This document shows positions 1 to 8,600 of a stretch of DNA of 64,000 bases, one piece after another. This DNA comes from Streptomyces sp. TG1A-8 (GTDB lineage: Bacteria; Actinomycetota; Actinomycetes; Streptomycetales; Streptomycetaceae), in NCBI RefSeq assembly GCF_030499535.1, contig NZ_JASTLB010000001.1, positions 2,790,001 to 2,854,000 on the forward strand, given 5' to 3'. The translations under genes and the position numbers were made by a program. Position 1 is the stretch's first letter, and every line of letters begins with the position of its first letter. Below the pieces are notes generated by a model, which saw only the letters and a list, made by a program, of their open reading frames with translations, had not been told where the DNA came from and ran no database searches.

Positions 1-786
1 GCCGGCAACAGGCGGGCCCGCCCGATGGACCTCACCGAGGCCACACCGCTGGCCCGGGCGGCGCTCTCCCCGCGCCCGGACAGCACCTGGCTGGAGCCGG
101 TGCCGGACGCGCGGGTGCTGCCCGCGGCCGAGGACCCGGCGGAGGCCGCCGTCGCCAAGGAGTCGGTCCGGCTCGCCTTCACGGCCGCGCTCCAGCGGCT
201 GCCGCCCAGGCAGCGCGCGGTGCTGATCCTGCGCGAGGTGCTGGCCTGGCGGGCGAGCGAGGTCGCCGAGCTGCTGGGCACCTCGGTCGCCTCGGTCAAC
301 AGCGCCTTGCAGCGGGCACGGGCGACGCTGGCCGAGCGCGGGGATGCGGGTGCCGGCGGCGCGGTGTCCGATCCGCTGGACGAGGGGCAGCGAAAGCTGC
401 TGGAGCGCTATGTGAAGGCGTTCGAGGGGTACGACATGACCGCGCTGACGGCGCTGCTGCACGAGGACGCCGTCATGACGATGCCGCCGTTCGACCTGTG
501 GCTGCGCGGCCCGGCCGACATCACCGGCTTCATGACCACCCTGGGCGCCTCCTGCGCCGGCTCCCGTCTGGTGCCGGTCCGGGCCAACGGCCTGCCGGGG
601 TTCGCGCACTACAAGCCGGACGAGGACGGCGGCGGCTTCAGCCCCTGGGCGGTGCAGGTGCTGGAGATCTCAGCGGGCCGCATCACCGGGTTCCACTGCT
701 TCCTCGACACCCGGCGCTGGTTCCCCCTGTTCGACCTGCCCCTCCACCTGGAGGCGGAGGCCGACGAGACCGAGGAGGGCGCGTAG
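1..786 (+). CDS. ECF sigma factor with SnoaL-like C-terminal domain, 5' end missing
   Basis: Alternative RNA polymerase sigma factor that directs core polymerase to a small regulon. The frame is open to base 1 and the residues ahead of the ATG at 25 (RRARPMDLTEA) fit the linker after sigma region 2, so the true start lies outside the window. Region 4 is clear (LPPRQRAVLILREVL followed by the helix-turn-helix ASEVAELLGTSVASVNSAL). A SnoaL/NTF2-like domain of about 130 residues follows, as in the SigX5 (TIGR02960-like) group. Family knowledge: members of such groups use this domain to tune activity rather than a membrane anti-sigma. The last 117 bases overlap the convergent STAS gene. Family assignment is firm; the regulon is unknown. 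Confidence 0.9.
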   Translation, partial: AGNRRARPMDLTEATPLARAALSPRPDSTWLEPVPDARVLPAAEDPAEAAVAKESVRLAFTAALQRLPPRQRAVLILREVLAWRASEVAELLGTSVASVNSALQRARATLAERGDAGAGGAVSDPLDEGQRKLLERYVKAFEGYDMTALTALLHEDAVMTMPPFDLWLRGPADITGFMTTLGASCAGSRLVPVRANGLPGFAHYKPDEDGGGFSPWAVQVLEISAGRITGFHCFLDTRRWFPLFDLPLHLEAEADETEEGA

Positions 787-1059
787 CGCCGGGTCGGGTC
801 CGCGCAGCCGGATCCGCCCGCCGGACCGGCGGGCGGCCAGCTCCAGCCGCGCGAGCAGGTCGACCGTGGCGAGCCCCGGCGGCCCCGGCCCGCCCACGTC
901 GCACACGACGGCACCGGCCGCCCCGCCGGCCCGCAGCAGCGCCCGCACGTCGTCGCACAGCCCCGCCACCTCGTCCGGGGTGAGCGGACCGCGCGGCACG
1001 GGCACGGCCGGTGTCTTGTCGTCCACGCCCGGTGGACCGCCGGACCGCCCCCGACTCAT
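670..1059 (-). CDS. STAS-domain protein (anti-sigma-factor antagonist type)
   Basis: A 129-residue single-domain protein. The layout suits the SpoIIAA/STAS fold: strand-helix PVPRGPLTPDEVAGLCDDVRALL, then AVVCDVGGPGPPGLATVDLLARLELAARR, then RIRLRGPDPALRALLGLVGL. STAS proteins usually bind and release partner-switching anti-sigma kinases; no phosphorylatable Ser in the usual DxSG context is evident, so its switching role is uncertain. The ATG at 1059 opens MSRGRSGGPP. The 3' 117 bases run antisense through the end of the ECF sigma gene, in a conserved part of both proteins, so the two transcripts should interfere. Another possibility is an MlaB-like lipid-asymmetry role. Confidence 0.72.
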   Translation of the reverse strand: MSRGRSGGPPGVDDKTPAVPVPRGPLTPDEVAGLCDDVRALLRAGGAAGAVVCDVGGPGPPGLATVDLLARLELAARRSGGRIRLRGPDPALRALLGLVGLRLQVEGQVEQGEPAPGVEEAVEPGDAAR

Positions 1060-1143
1060 CGCGCCGTCCCCGGGTCCGCCGGAGGGCCGCGCCGGCGCAC
1101 TGCCGCCGGCCGGTCCGGCGGGTGCCCGCCCGCGGACGCGGGG

Positions 1144-1172
1144 ACGGGACCGGCGCAGGTCACCGGTCCCGT
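1144..1172 (-). terminator. Hairpin downstream of deoA
   Basis: Perfect 10-bp stem ACGGGACCGG/CCGGTCCCGT with a 9-base loop, 25 bases beyond the deoA stop on the minus strand. It has no U-tract, as is common in Streptomyces. It probably ends the nucleoside salvage transcript. Confidence 0.55.
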
Positions 1173-1196
1173 TCGCCCGGGCGTGCGGGGCGCGGG

Positions 1197-2480
<1,284 letters not shown>

Positions 2481-2508
2481 GGTGTTCCTTCCGGAGGTGC
2501 GAAGGTGC

Positions 2509-2541
2509 ACGGCCCCCCTGGCATGAGGTCAGGGGGGCCGT
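2509..2541 (-). terminator. Intercistronic hairpin between cdd and deoA
   Basis: Perfect 12-bp stem ACGGCCCCCCTG/CAGGGGGGCCGT around a 9-base loop. On the minus strand it lies after cdd and about 15 bases before the deoA Shine-Dalgarno. With no U-run it could be a partial terminator, or an RNA-stability element that sets the cdd:deoA ratio. Confidence 0.5.
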
Positions 2542-2548
2542 ACGGGAC

Positions 2549-2580
2549 TTACGGGGTTACGGGGTTACGGGGTTACGGGG
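2549..2580. repeat. Four tandem copies of TTACGGGG
   Basis: Four perfect 8-base units at 2549, 2557, 2565 and 2573. The last unit supplies the cdd stop codon (TAA on the minus strand) and the rest fill the spacer toward deoA. Because the unit is not a multiple of three but lies after the stop, slippage would change the spacing rather than the protein. Confidence 0.9.
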
Positions 2581-2977
2581 AGAGGTGCTCGGGGCCGAAG
2601 GCCTGGGGCAGCATCTCGGAGAGCGGGAGGACGCCCGCCGGGGTGTCCAGGAGCAGGCCGGGTCCACCGAACTCGTACAGCAGCTGGCGGCAGCGGCCGC
2701 ACGGCACGAGCAGGGCGCCCGTGCCGTCCACGCAGGTGAAGTGCGTGAGCCGGCCGCCCCCGGTGCGCTGCAGCTGGGAGACCAGGCCGCACTCGGCGCA
2801 CAGGCCGAGGCCGTAGGAGGCGTTCTCGACGTTGCAGCCGGTGACCGTGCGCCCGTCGTCGACCAGGGCCGCCACGCCGACCGGGTAGCCCGAGTAGGGG
2901 GCGTAGGCGTGGGACATGGCCTCGCGCGCCTCGGCGCGCAGTGCTTCCCAGTCGACGCCGGGGGCCGGAACGGTCAC
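2573..2977 (-). CDS. cdd: Cytidine deaminase
   Basis: Converts cytidine and deoxycytidine to uridine and deoxyuridine. It has 134 residues, typical of the small homotetrameric zinc enzymes. The ligands are visible: Cys-Asn-Val-Glu-Asn-Ala (CNVENASYGLGLCAE, with catalytic Glu) and the PCGRCRQ motif supplying two Cys. The GTG at 2977 overlaps the stop of the upstream permease in a GTGA arrangement, which supports this start and translational coupling. It sits between the nucleoside transporter and deoA, as expected for pyrimidine salvage. The stop codon lies inside a TTACGGGG tandem repeat. Confidence 0.95.
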   Translation of the reverse strand: MTVPAPGVDWEALRAEAREAMSHAYAPYSGYPVGVAALVDDGRTVTGCNVENASYGLGLCAECGLVSQLQRTGGGRLTHFTCVDGTGALLVPCGRCRQLLYEFGGPGLLLDTPAGVLPLSEMLPQAFGPEHLSP

Positions 2978-4236
2978 TTGCCCTGTCCCTTCCGGTACGG
3001 CAGGCCGTCCGCCTTCGGCATCCGCAGCTTCTGCGCGGACAGCGACAGGACGAGCAGCGTGACGATGTACGGCGTGGCGGTCACCAGCTGGCGCGGGACC
3101 TCGTGGGTGGTGGCGTGCCAGAGGAACATCAGGGCCGCGACGACGACGGTGACGACGGCGGGGACGTACTTCTTCCGCCACGCCAGGTAGGCCGCGCCGA
3201 ACACCAGCAGGATCGCCAGCAGCAGGATCAGCGCGTGGACGTTCACGGTGCCGCCGCGCAGGTTGAGGCTGTCGGTGTAACCGAACAGGCCGGCGCCGAG
3301 GGCGAGGCCGCCCGGCATCCAGTTGCCGAAGATCATCGCGGCGAGGCCGATGTAGCCGCGGCCGGCCGTCTGGCCGTCGAGGTACACGTTCGAGGCGACG
3401 ATGGACAGGAAGGCGCCGCCGAGGCCGGCGAAGCCGCCGGAGATGACCACGGCGATGTACTTGTACTTGTAGACGTTGACGCCGAGGGACTCGGCCGCCA
3501 CCGGGTTCTCGCCGCACGAGCGCAGGCGCAGGCCGAAGGCGGTGCGCCACAGCACCCACCAGGTCAGCGGGACCAGGGCGACGGCGATGACGGTCAGCGG
3601 GGACAGGTCGGTGACCAGGCCGCCGAGCAGGCCGCCGAGGTCGGAGACGAGGAACCAGTGCTTGCCGTTGAGGGTGTCCAGCCAGTCGGACAGGCCGGGG
3701 ACGCTGAAGGTGCCCAGCGAGCCGATCGGCGGGGACTGCTTGGAGGAGCCCTGCGGGGCGTTCTCGAAGGTGAACTTCGACAGGTAGCGCGTGGTGCCGA
3801 GGGCGAGGATGTTGAGCGCCACACCGGAGACGATGTGGTTGACGTTGAAGGTGACGGTGGCGACGGCGTGCAGGACGGCGCCGAGCGCGCCGCCGACGAT
3901 GCCGAGGACGACACCGGCCCACGGGCCCCACTGGTAGCCGGCCCAGGCGCCGAACCAGGTGCCGAGGATCATCATGCCTTCGAGGCCGATGTTGACGACG
4001 CCCGCGCGCTCGGCCCACAGGCCGCCCAGGCCCGCGAGGCCGATCGGCACCGCGAGCTGCAGTGCGGTGGACATCTGGCCGGTCGAGGTGATGCCGTCCG
4101 CGCCGGTGATCAGGCGGACGATCGAGGTCAGCACCAGCACGCCCGCGATGATCAGCAGGAGTACCGGGAGCGACATGCGGCGGCCGCCCCTGCCGGGCTG
4201 CTCCGCCTGCGGCTTGGCGATGGTCGCGGTGGACAT
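2974..4236 (-). CDS. Nucleoside ABC transporter permease (YufQ/NupQ type)
   Basis: Inner-membrane permease of the BMP-dependent (basic membrane protein) sugar/nucleoside ABC class, 420 residues. The N-terminus MSTATIAKPQ is soluble. Many hydrophobic segments follow, beginning LPVLLLIIAGVLVLTSIVRLI and then VNIGLEGMMILGTWFGA, a sequence typical of the second permease in these operons. The C-terminus ends LRMPKADGLPYRKGQGK. The ATG at 4236 shares one base with the stop of the preceding permease (TGATG) and its stop overlaps the cdd GTG. It pairs with the 4236-5357 permease to form the heterodimeric channel fed by the lipoprotein at 7271-8320. Substrate class is inferred from cdd and deoA in the same run. 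Confidence 0.9.
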   Translation of the reverse strand: MSTATIAKPQAEQPGRGGRRMSLPVLLLIIAGVLVLTSIVRLITGADGITSTGQMSTALQLAVPIGLAGLGGLWAERAGVVNIGLEGMMILGTWFGAWAGYQWGPWAGVVLGIVGGALGAVLHAVATVTFNVNHIVSGVALNILALGTTRYLSKFTFENAPQGSSKQSPPIGSLGTFSVPGLSDWLDTLNGKHWFLVSDLGGLLGGLVTDLSPLTVIAVALVPLTWWVLWRTAFGLRLRSCGENPVAAESLGVNVYKYKYIAVVISGGFAGLGGAFLSIVASNVYLDGQTAGRGYIGLAAMIFGNWMPGGLALGAGLFGYTDSLNLRGGTVNVHALILLLAILLVFGAAYLAWRKKYVPAVVTVVVAALMFLWHATTHEVPRQLVTATPYIVTLLVLSLSAQKLRMPKADGLPYRKGQGK

Positions 4237-5357
4237 CAGGCCGCCACCTCCTTGTCGGTGTTCTGAGCGGCGGCCGCTGCCAGCTCGGCGCCGACCCGGC
4301 TCTGCTGGCGGCGCAGACCCCACTGCCGTACGGCCTCGTACGAGATGACGACCGCGAAGACGATCAGGCCCTGCATGATCGTGGCTATCTCCTTCGGGTA
4401 CGCCACCGGGGTCGCGTAGTCCAGGGCGGGCGAGGCCTTGTCGAGGAAGGCCCACAGCAGGGCGGCCAGCGCAATGCCGCCGGGGTTGTTGCGGCCGAGC
4501 AGGGCGATGCCGATGGCGGTGAAGCCGAGGCCGGCGGGGAAGCTCAGGCTGTAGGTGTGCGTGTCGCCGAGCAGCAGCGGCAGGCCCGACAGGCCGGCCA
4601 GGGCGCCGGAGATCAGCATGGAGACCAGCACCATGCGCTTGGCGTCGACGCCGGAGGCCGCGGCGGCGGTCTCGGAGGCGCCGGTGGCGCGCAGGTCGTA
4701 GCCGAAGCGGGTGCGGTTGAGGACGACCCAGTAGCCGATGCCGAGCAGGACGGCGAGGAAGACCAGGCCGTAGATCTCACCGACGTCGGAGCCGAGGTCG
4801 ATGCCCGGGAACCAGCCGGACCTGTGCATCACGCCGGTGGTCATGTTGTCGCCGACCGGCACGCCCCAGACGTTGGAGAGGGTGACGTAGCCGATGACGG
4901 CGGTGGCGATCGAGTTCAGCATGATCGTGGCCACGACCTCGCTGACGCCCCGGGTGACCTTCAGGACGCCGGCGACGCCGGCCCAGAGGGCGCCGGTGCC
5001 CATGGCGACGACGAGCAGCAGCGGGATCTGCAGGAAGCTCGGCAGCGCCACGTTGGCGCCGACGACGGCGGTCATCACCACGGCGAGGCGGTACTGGCCG
5101 TCGACGCCGATGTTGAACAGGTTCATGCGGAAGCCGAGGGCGACCGCGATGGCGGCGATGTAGTACAGCGTCGCCTGGTTGATGATCAGCACCTGGACGT
5201 CGGAGAACGTCGCCTGCTGCAGCATCAGGCCGTAGGGCTCGAACGGGTTCTTGCCCGACGCCAGCAGGACGATCGAGGTCAGCACGACCGCCAGGACGAG
5301 CGCGATGACCGGTCCGGCCACCGCGACGAGCACCCGCTCCTTGTCGAACTTCTTCAT
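4236..5357 (-). CDS. Nucleoside ABC transporter permease (YufP/NupP type)
   Basis: First of the two membrane subunits, 373 residues. It begins MKKFDKERVLVAVAGPVIALVLAVVLTS, a first membrane helix, followed by a periplasmic stretch and the family block NLFNIGVDGQYRLA, then LKVTRGVSEVVATIMLNSIA and the conserved RATGASETAAAASGVDAKR loop that contacts the ATPase. The ATG at 5357 overlaps the ATPase stop by four bases (ATGA), which indicates translational coupling. The C-terminal tail RVGAELAAAAAQNTDKEVAA is soluble and Ala-rich. Function rests on family resemblance and on its neighbours. Confidence 0.9.
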   Translation of the reverse strand: MKKFDKERVLVAVAGPVIALVLAVVLTSIVLLASGKNPFEPYGLMLQQATFSDVQVLIINQATLYYIAAIAVALGFRMNLFNIGVDGQYRLAVVMTAVVGANVALPSFLQIPLLLVVAMGTGALWAGVAGVLKVTRGVSEVVATIMLNSIATAVIGYVTLSNVWGVPVGDNMTTGVMHRSGWFPGIDLGSDVGEIYGLVFLAVLLGIGYWVVLNRTRFGYDLRATGASETAAAASGVDAKRMVLVSMLISGALAGLSGLPLLLGDTHTYSLSFPAGLGFTAIGIALLGRNNPGGIALAALLWAFLDKASPALDYATPVAYPKEIATIMQGLIVFAVVISYEAVRQWGLRRQQSRVGAELAAAAAQNTDKEVAA

Positions 5358-6988
5358 CGGGCCTCGTCCTCCGGACCGGCGTTGTCGTCGCCCTCGGGCG
5401 CGGTCGTTTCGTGCTCCAGGTGGCCGGACGCGGCTCCCGTCATGGCCGAGCCCAGCTCTTCGGGGGTGATGGCGGCCGGGTCGGCGTCCGCGACCAGCCT
5501 GCCGTCGTAGATGACGCGCAGGGTGTCCGACAGCCCGATCAGCTCGTCCAGGTCGGCGGAGATCAGCAGCACGGCCAGGCCCTCGCGGCGGGCCTCGCGG
5601 ATGCGGTCCCAGATCTGCGCCTGGGCGCCGACGTCCACACCGCGGGTCGGGTGGGCGGCGATCAGGAACTTCGGGTCGTGGCTCATCTCGCGGCCGACGA
5701 TCAGCTTCTGCTGGTTGCCGCCGGACAGGGAGGCGGCGGTGACGTCGATGCCGGGGGTGCGGACGTCGTACTCCTCCACGATCCGGCGGGTGTCGGCCTG
5801 GGCGCCCTTGATGTCCAGCCAGAAGCCCCTGGCGTTGGGCTTCTCGGTGACGTGGCCGAGGATGCGGTTCTCCCACAGCGGGGACTCCAGCAGCAGGCCC
5901 TGACGGTGGCGGTCCTCGGGGATGTAGCCGACGCCCTGCTCGCGGCGCCTGCGGGTGGACCAGGGGGTGATGTCCTCGCCGAGGAAGACGATCCGGCCGG
6001 AGTCGGCGTGCCGGGTGCCGATGAGCGCGTCGATCAGTTCGGTCTGGCCGTTGCCCTCCACACCGGCGATGCCCATGACCTCACCGGCGTGGATGGTGAA
6101 GGAGACGTCGTCCAGGACGCGCTTGGCCTCGCCGGCGGCCGGGTCGGTGAGCAGCACGCCGGTGGGGCCGCTCGCGGCGGGCTCGCCCCCGCTGCCGAGG
6201 GAGGCGCCGGCGGCGTGGACGGTGAGGTTCTCGACCTGCAGGACGGGCCGGTCGGTGACGGTGGACTCGGCGGTCTCCGGGGTGGGCAGCTCGCTGCCGA
6301 CCATCATCTCGGCGAGCTGGCGCGGGGTCGTCTCGGACGGGATCGCGGTCCCGACCGTCGTACCGCGCCGGATGACGGTGATGTCGTCGGCGACGGACAG
6401 CACCTCGCCCAGCTTGTGGGAGATGAAGATGACGGACAGTCCCTCGGACTTCAGCTCGCGCAGGTTGGCGAAGAGCGCGTCGACCTCCTGCGGGACGAGC
6501 ACGGCGGTCGGCTCGTCGAGGATGAGGGTGCGGGCGCCCCGGTAGAGGACCTTGACGATCTCCACGCGCTGGCGGTCGGCGACACCGAGGTCCTCGACCA
6601 GGGCGTCCGGGCGGATGCCCAGGCCGTAGCGGTCGGAGATCTCCCCGATCCTCCTGCGGGCGCCGCCGCCGATGCCGTGCAGCTTCTCGCTGCCGAGCAC
6701 CACGTTCTCCAGCACGGTCAGGTTGTCGGCCAGCATGAAGTGCTGGTGGACCATGCCGATGCCGCGGGCGATGGCGTCGCCCGGGGACGCGAAGGCGACC
6801 TGCTCGCCGTCGACCGCGATGGTGCCCTCGTCCGGCTTCTGCATGCCGTAGAGGATCTTCATCAGGGTCGACTTGCCGGCGCCGTTCTCGCCGACGAGGG
6901 CGTGCACGGTGCCCTTGCGGACCGTGAGGTGGATGTCGTGGTTGGCCACGACACCGGGGAACCGCTTGGTGATGCCCGCGAGCTCCAC
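5354..6988 (-). CDS. Nucleoside ABC transporter ATP-binding protein (two fused NBDs); start possibly at ATC 7036
   Basis: ATPase that powers nucleoside import. Two nucleotide-binding domains lie in one chain. The N-terminal domain has a good Walker A (GENGAGKSTL) and Walker B (LILDEPTA) but a degenerate signature (LGVADRQRVE). The C-terminal domain has a degenerate Walker A (GVEGNGQTEL) but a good signature (LSGGNQQKLIVGREM), the usual asymmetry of the sugar/nucleoside class. The listed GTG at 6988 has no Shine-Dalgarno. In the same frame, 16 codons upstream, an ATC at 7034-7036 lies 8 bases after GAGGAG (7045-7050), so translation may begin there with IDASSSPP. Downstream, the stop overlaps the permease ATG. 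Confidence 0.92.
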   Translation of the reverse strand: MELAGITKRFPGVVANHDIHLTVRKGTVHALVGENGAGKSTLMKILYGMQKPDEGTIAVDGEQVAFASPGDAIARGIGMVHQHFMLADNLTVLENVVLGSEKLHGIGGGARRRIGEISDRYGLGIRPDALVEDLGVADRQRVEIVKVLYRGARTLILDEPTAVLVPQEVDALFANLRELKSEGLSVIFISHKLGEVLSVADDITVIRRGTTVGTAIPSETTPRQLAEMMVGSELPTPETAESTVTDRPVLQVENLTVHAAGASLGSGGEPAASGPTGVLLTDPAAGEAKRVLDDVSFTIHAGEVMGIAGVEGNGQTELIDALIGTRHADSGRIVFLGEDITPWSTRRRREQGVGYIPEDRHRQGLLLESPLWENRILGHVTEKPNARGFWLDIKGAQADTRRIVEEYDVRTPGIDVTAASLSGGNQQKLIVGREMSHDPKFLIAAHPTRGVDVGAQAQIWDRIREARREGLAVLLISADLDELIGLSDTLRVIYDGRLVADADPAAITPEELGSAMTGAASGHLEHETTAPEGDDNAGPEDEAR

Positions 6989-7065
6989 CGCGACTGTCGA
7001 CGGAGCGGTGAGCGGAGGGCTGCTGGACGCGTCGATGGCGCACTCTCCTCGGGAAAGGGGTCGCT

Positions 7066-7077
7066 CTACGCGCGTAG
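7066..7077. promoter_or_regulatory. Palindrome CTACGCGCGTAG upstream of the transporter operon
   Basis: Perfect 12-bp palindrome 15 bases upstream of the GAGGAG ribosome-binding site of the ATPase gene. Its ACGCGCGTAG core recurs at 8378-8387 upstream of the BMP lipoprotein gene. The CG-centred form suits a LacI- or GntR-type operator, but no regulator gene is next to it. The rest of the 7051-7270 spacer shows no other clear feature. Confidence 0.45.
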
Positions 7078-7270
7078 CGCCCCTGCTTTAAATAGTGCCC
7101 GGACCCGATCGTTCCTGCCGCGGGGCGAACAGGCGCTCGATCCGTTCCGAGCATTCTGCCGCGCGAACGGGGCGCGGAGAGACCATCCTCACCGCACCCC
7201 GTTCCGCGGCCGTAACGCTGCCATTACAGCGCCCTCCGGCCAAGACCTCCGACGCGGACGTCCGCGATCG

Positions 7271-8320
7271 TCAAGAGGTCTTCACCGTGATGCTGCCGTT
7301 CCTGATGCCGTCCTCGGCCTTCTTCACCGCGGCCTGGATGTCGGCGTTGCCCTTGAAGGCCGGGTTGGCGTCGGACAGGCCCACGCCGCCGTTCTCCAGC
7401 GAGCCGCGGATCTCGCCGCTCTGCGGCTTCTTGTCCTTGATGACCGACTTGGCCAGGTCGTAGACCGCGCCCTGCACGTTCTTCAGGGCCGAGGTCAGGA
7501 TGGAGTTCTTGTAGGCCGCCAGCGCGGTCTGCTTGTACTGGTCGGAGTCGACGCCGATGGCCCACACCTTATGCGCGGCGGCGGACTTGATCACGCCCTG
7601 GCCGGAGAGGCCGGCGGCCGCGTAGATCACGTCGGCACCCGCGTCGATCTGGCCGTTGGCCGCGTTCTCGCCCTTGTCGGGGCTGGAGAAGCCGCCCTCC
7701 TGGGCCGTCTGGGTCAGGTACTGCGACTCGATCCTGATCTTCGGGTTGACCGACTGCGCGCCCTGCTTGAAGCCCGCCTCGAACTTGTGGATCAGCGGGA
7801 TGTCCACACCGCCGATGAAGCCGACGTGGTTCTTCTTGGTGGCCTTCGCGGCGGCGACGCCGGCCAGGTAGGAGGCCTGCTCCTCGTGGAAGACCAGGTC
7901 GGCGACGTTCTTCGCGTGGATGGTGTTGTCGTCGACGATGCCGAAGGTGACCTTCGGGTACTTGGCGGCGACCTGCTTCACGGCCGGGGCGTAGGAGTAG
8001 CCGACGCCGATGATCGGGTTGTAGCCCGCCTTGGCCAGGGTCTCCAGGCGCTGCGCCTTGTCCGCGTCCGACTCGCCGTCCTGCGGCTCGATGTCCCGGC
8101 CGCCGACGCCGAAGTCCTTCTCGGCCTTCTGGTAGCCGGCGTAGGCTGCGTCGTTGAAGGACTGGTCACCCTTGCCGCCGACGTCGTAGGCCAGGCCGAT
8201 GCCCTTGGACTTGCCGTCGCCCGAGGAGGACGAGGTGGACGAGCTTCCACAGGCGGAAACGGTGAGGGCGAGCGCTGCGGTCGCAACGCCTGCAATGGTG
8301 ATACGGGACACCCGGCGCAT
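7271..8320 (-). CDS. BMP-family nucleoside-binding lipoprotein
   Basis: Extracytoplasmic solute-binding lipoprotein, 349 residues. The signal peptide MRRVSRITIAGVATAALALTVSACGSS ends in a lipobox (VSAC), so the mature protein is lipid-anchored at Cys24 or so. A Ser-rich linker follows, then the BMP/PnrA fold: GIGLAYDVGGKGDQSFND, ADLVFHEEQASYLAGVAAA, KNHVGFIGGVDIPLIHKFEAGF and VIYAAAGLSGQGV. The ATG at 8320 has AAAGGAG 9 bases upstream. It precedes the ATPase/permease/permease genes on the same strand after a 220-base gap, consistent with a separately adjusted, highly expressed binding protein. Purine or pyrimidine preference cannot be told from sequence. Confidence 0.94.
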   Translation of the reverse strand: MRRVSRITIAGVATAALALTVSACGSSSTSSSSGDGKSKGIGLAYDVGGKGDQSFNDAAYAGYQKAEKDFGVGGRDIEPQDGESDADKAQRLETLAKAGYNPIIGVGYSYAPAVKQVAAKYPKVTFGIVDDNTIHAKNVADLVFHEEQASYLAGVAAAKATKKNHVGFIGGVDIPLIHKFEAGFKQGAQSVNPKIRIESQYLTQTAQEGGFSSPDKGENAANGQIDAGADVIYAAAGLSGQGVIKSAAAHKVWAIGVDSDQYKQTALAAYKNSILTSALKNVQGAVYDLAKSVIKDKKPQSGEIRGSLENGGVGLSDANPAFKGNADIQAAVKKAEDGIRNGSITVKTS

Positions 8321-8377
8321 GGAACGTGACTCCTTTGTGCAAGCGCCCAAACCAGGCGCTGGTTCCGCGGCAGCGTA

Positions 8378-8416
8378 ACGCGCGTAGACCGGACGGAAAA
8401 CCCCCAATGTCCGGTC
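8378..8416. promoter_or_regulatory. Candidate operator region upstream of the BMP lipoprotein gene
   Basis: ACGCGCGTAG (8378-8387) repeats the core of the palindrome upstream of the ATPase gene. It runs into an 8-bp inverted repeat GACCGGAC (8387-8394) / GTCCGGTC (8409-8416) around a 14-base A/C-rich spacer. The position, 58-96 bases before the start codon, suits promoter control. No experimental motif is known to me for this sequence. Confidence 0.4.
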
Positions 8417-8464
8417 CGTTATCGAGCTGTGGCCACCGTCACGGCCAAGGTTACGGACAGCAGC

Positions 8465-8491
8465 GCGCCCCTCGCACGAGGCAAGGGGCGC
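8465..8491 (-). terminator. Hairpin downstream of the M20 amidohydrolase
   Basis: Perfect 8-bp stem GCGCCCCT/AGGGGCGC with an 11-base loop, about 110 bases past the stop of the minus-strand amidohydrolase. A weak candidate; the rest of 8417-8600 shows nothing else. Confidence 0.35.
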
Positions 8492-8600
8492 ACCGTCGCG
8501 GCGGGCCGGTGCACGGCCCCGGCCGGCCCGGGACCACGGCAGGAGTCGCCCGGTGCCGACGGCGATCCTGCCGTCGGCGACCGCCCGCCGGTGCCGCGGC

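Noticed and set aside
2549..2580. Possible CRISPR-like array at the TTACGGGG repeats
   Set aside because: Units are 8 bases with no spacers and no cas genes nearby.
5411..8329. A 972-codon open frame on the plus strand
   Set aside because: It is antisense to the ABC ATPase and BMP lipoprotein genes; the lack of stops follows from G/C-rich third positions. The translation is Arg/Gly/Val/Leu/Asp-rich with no known motif and has no ribosome-binding site.
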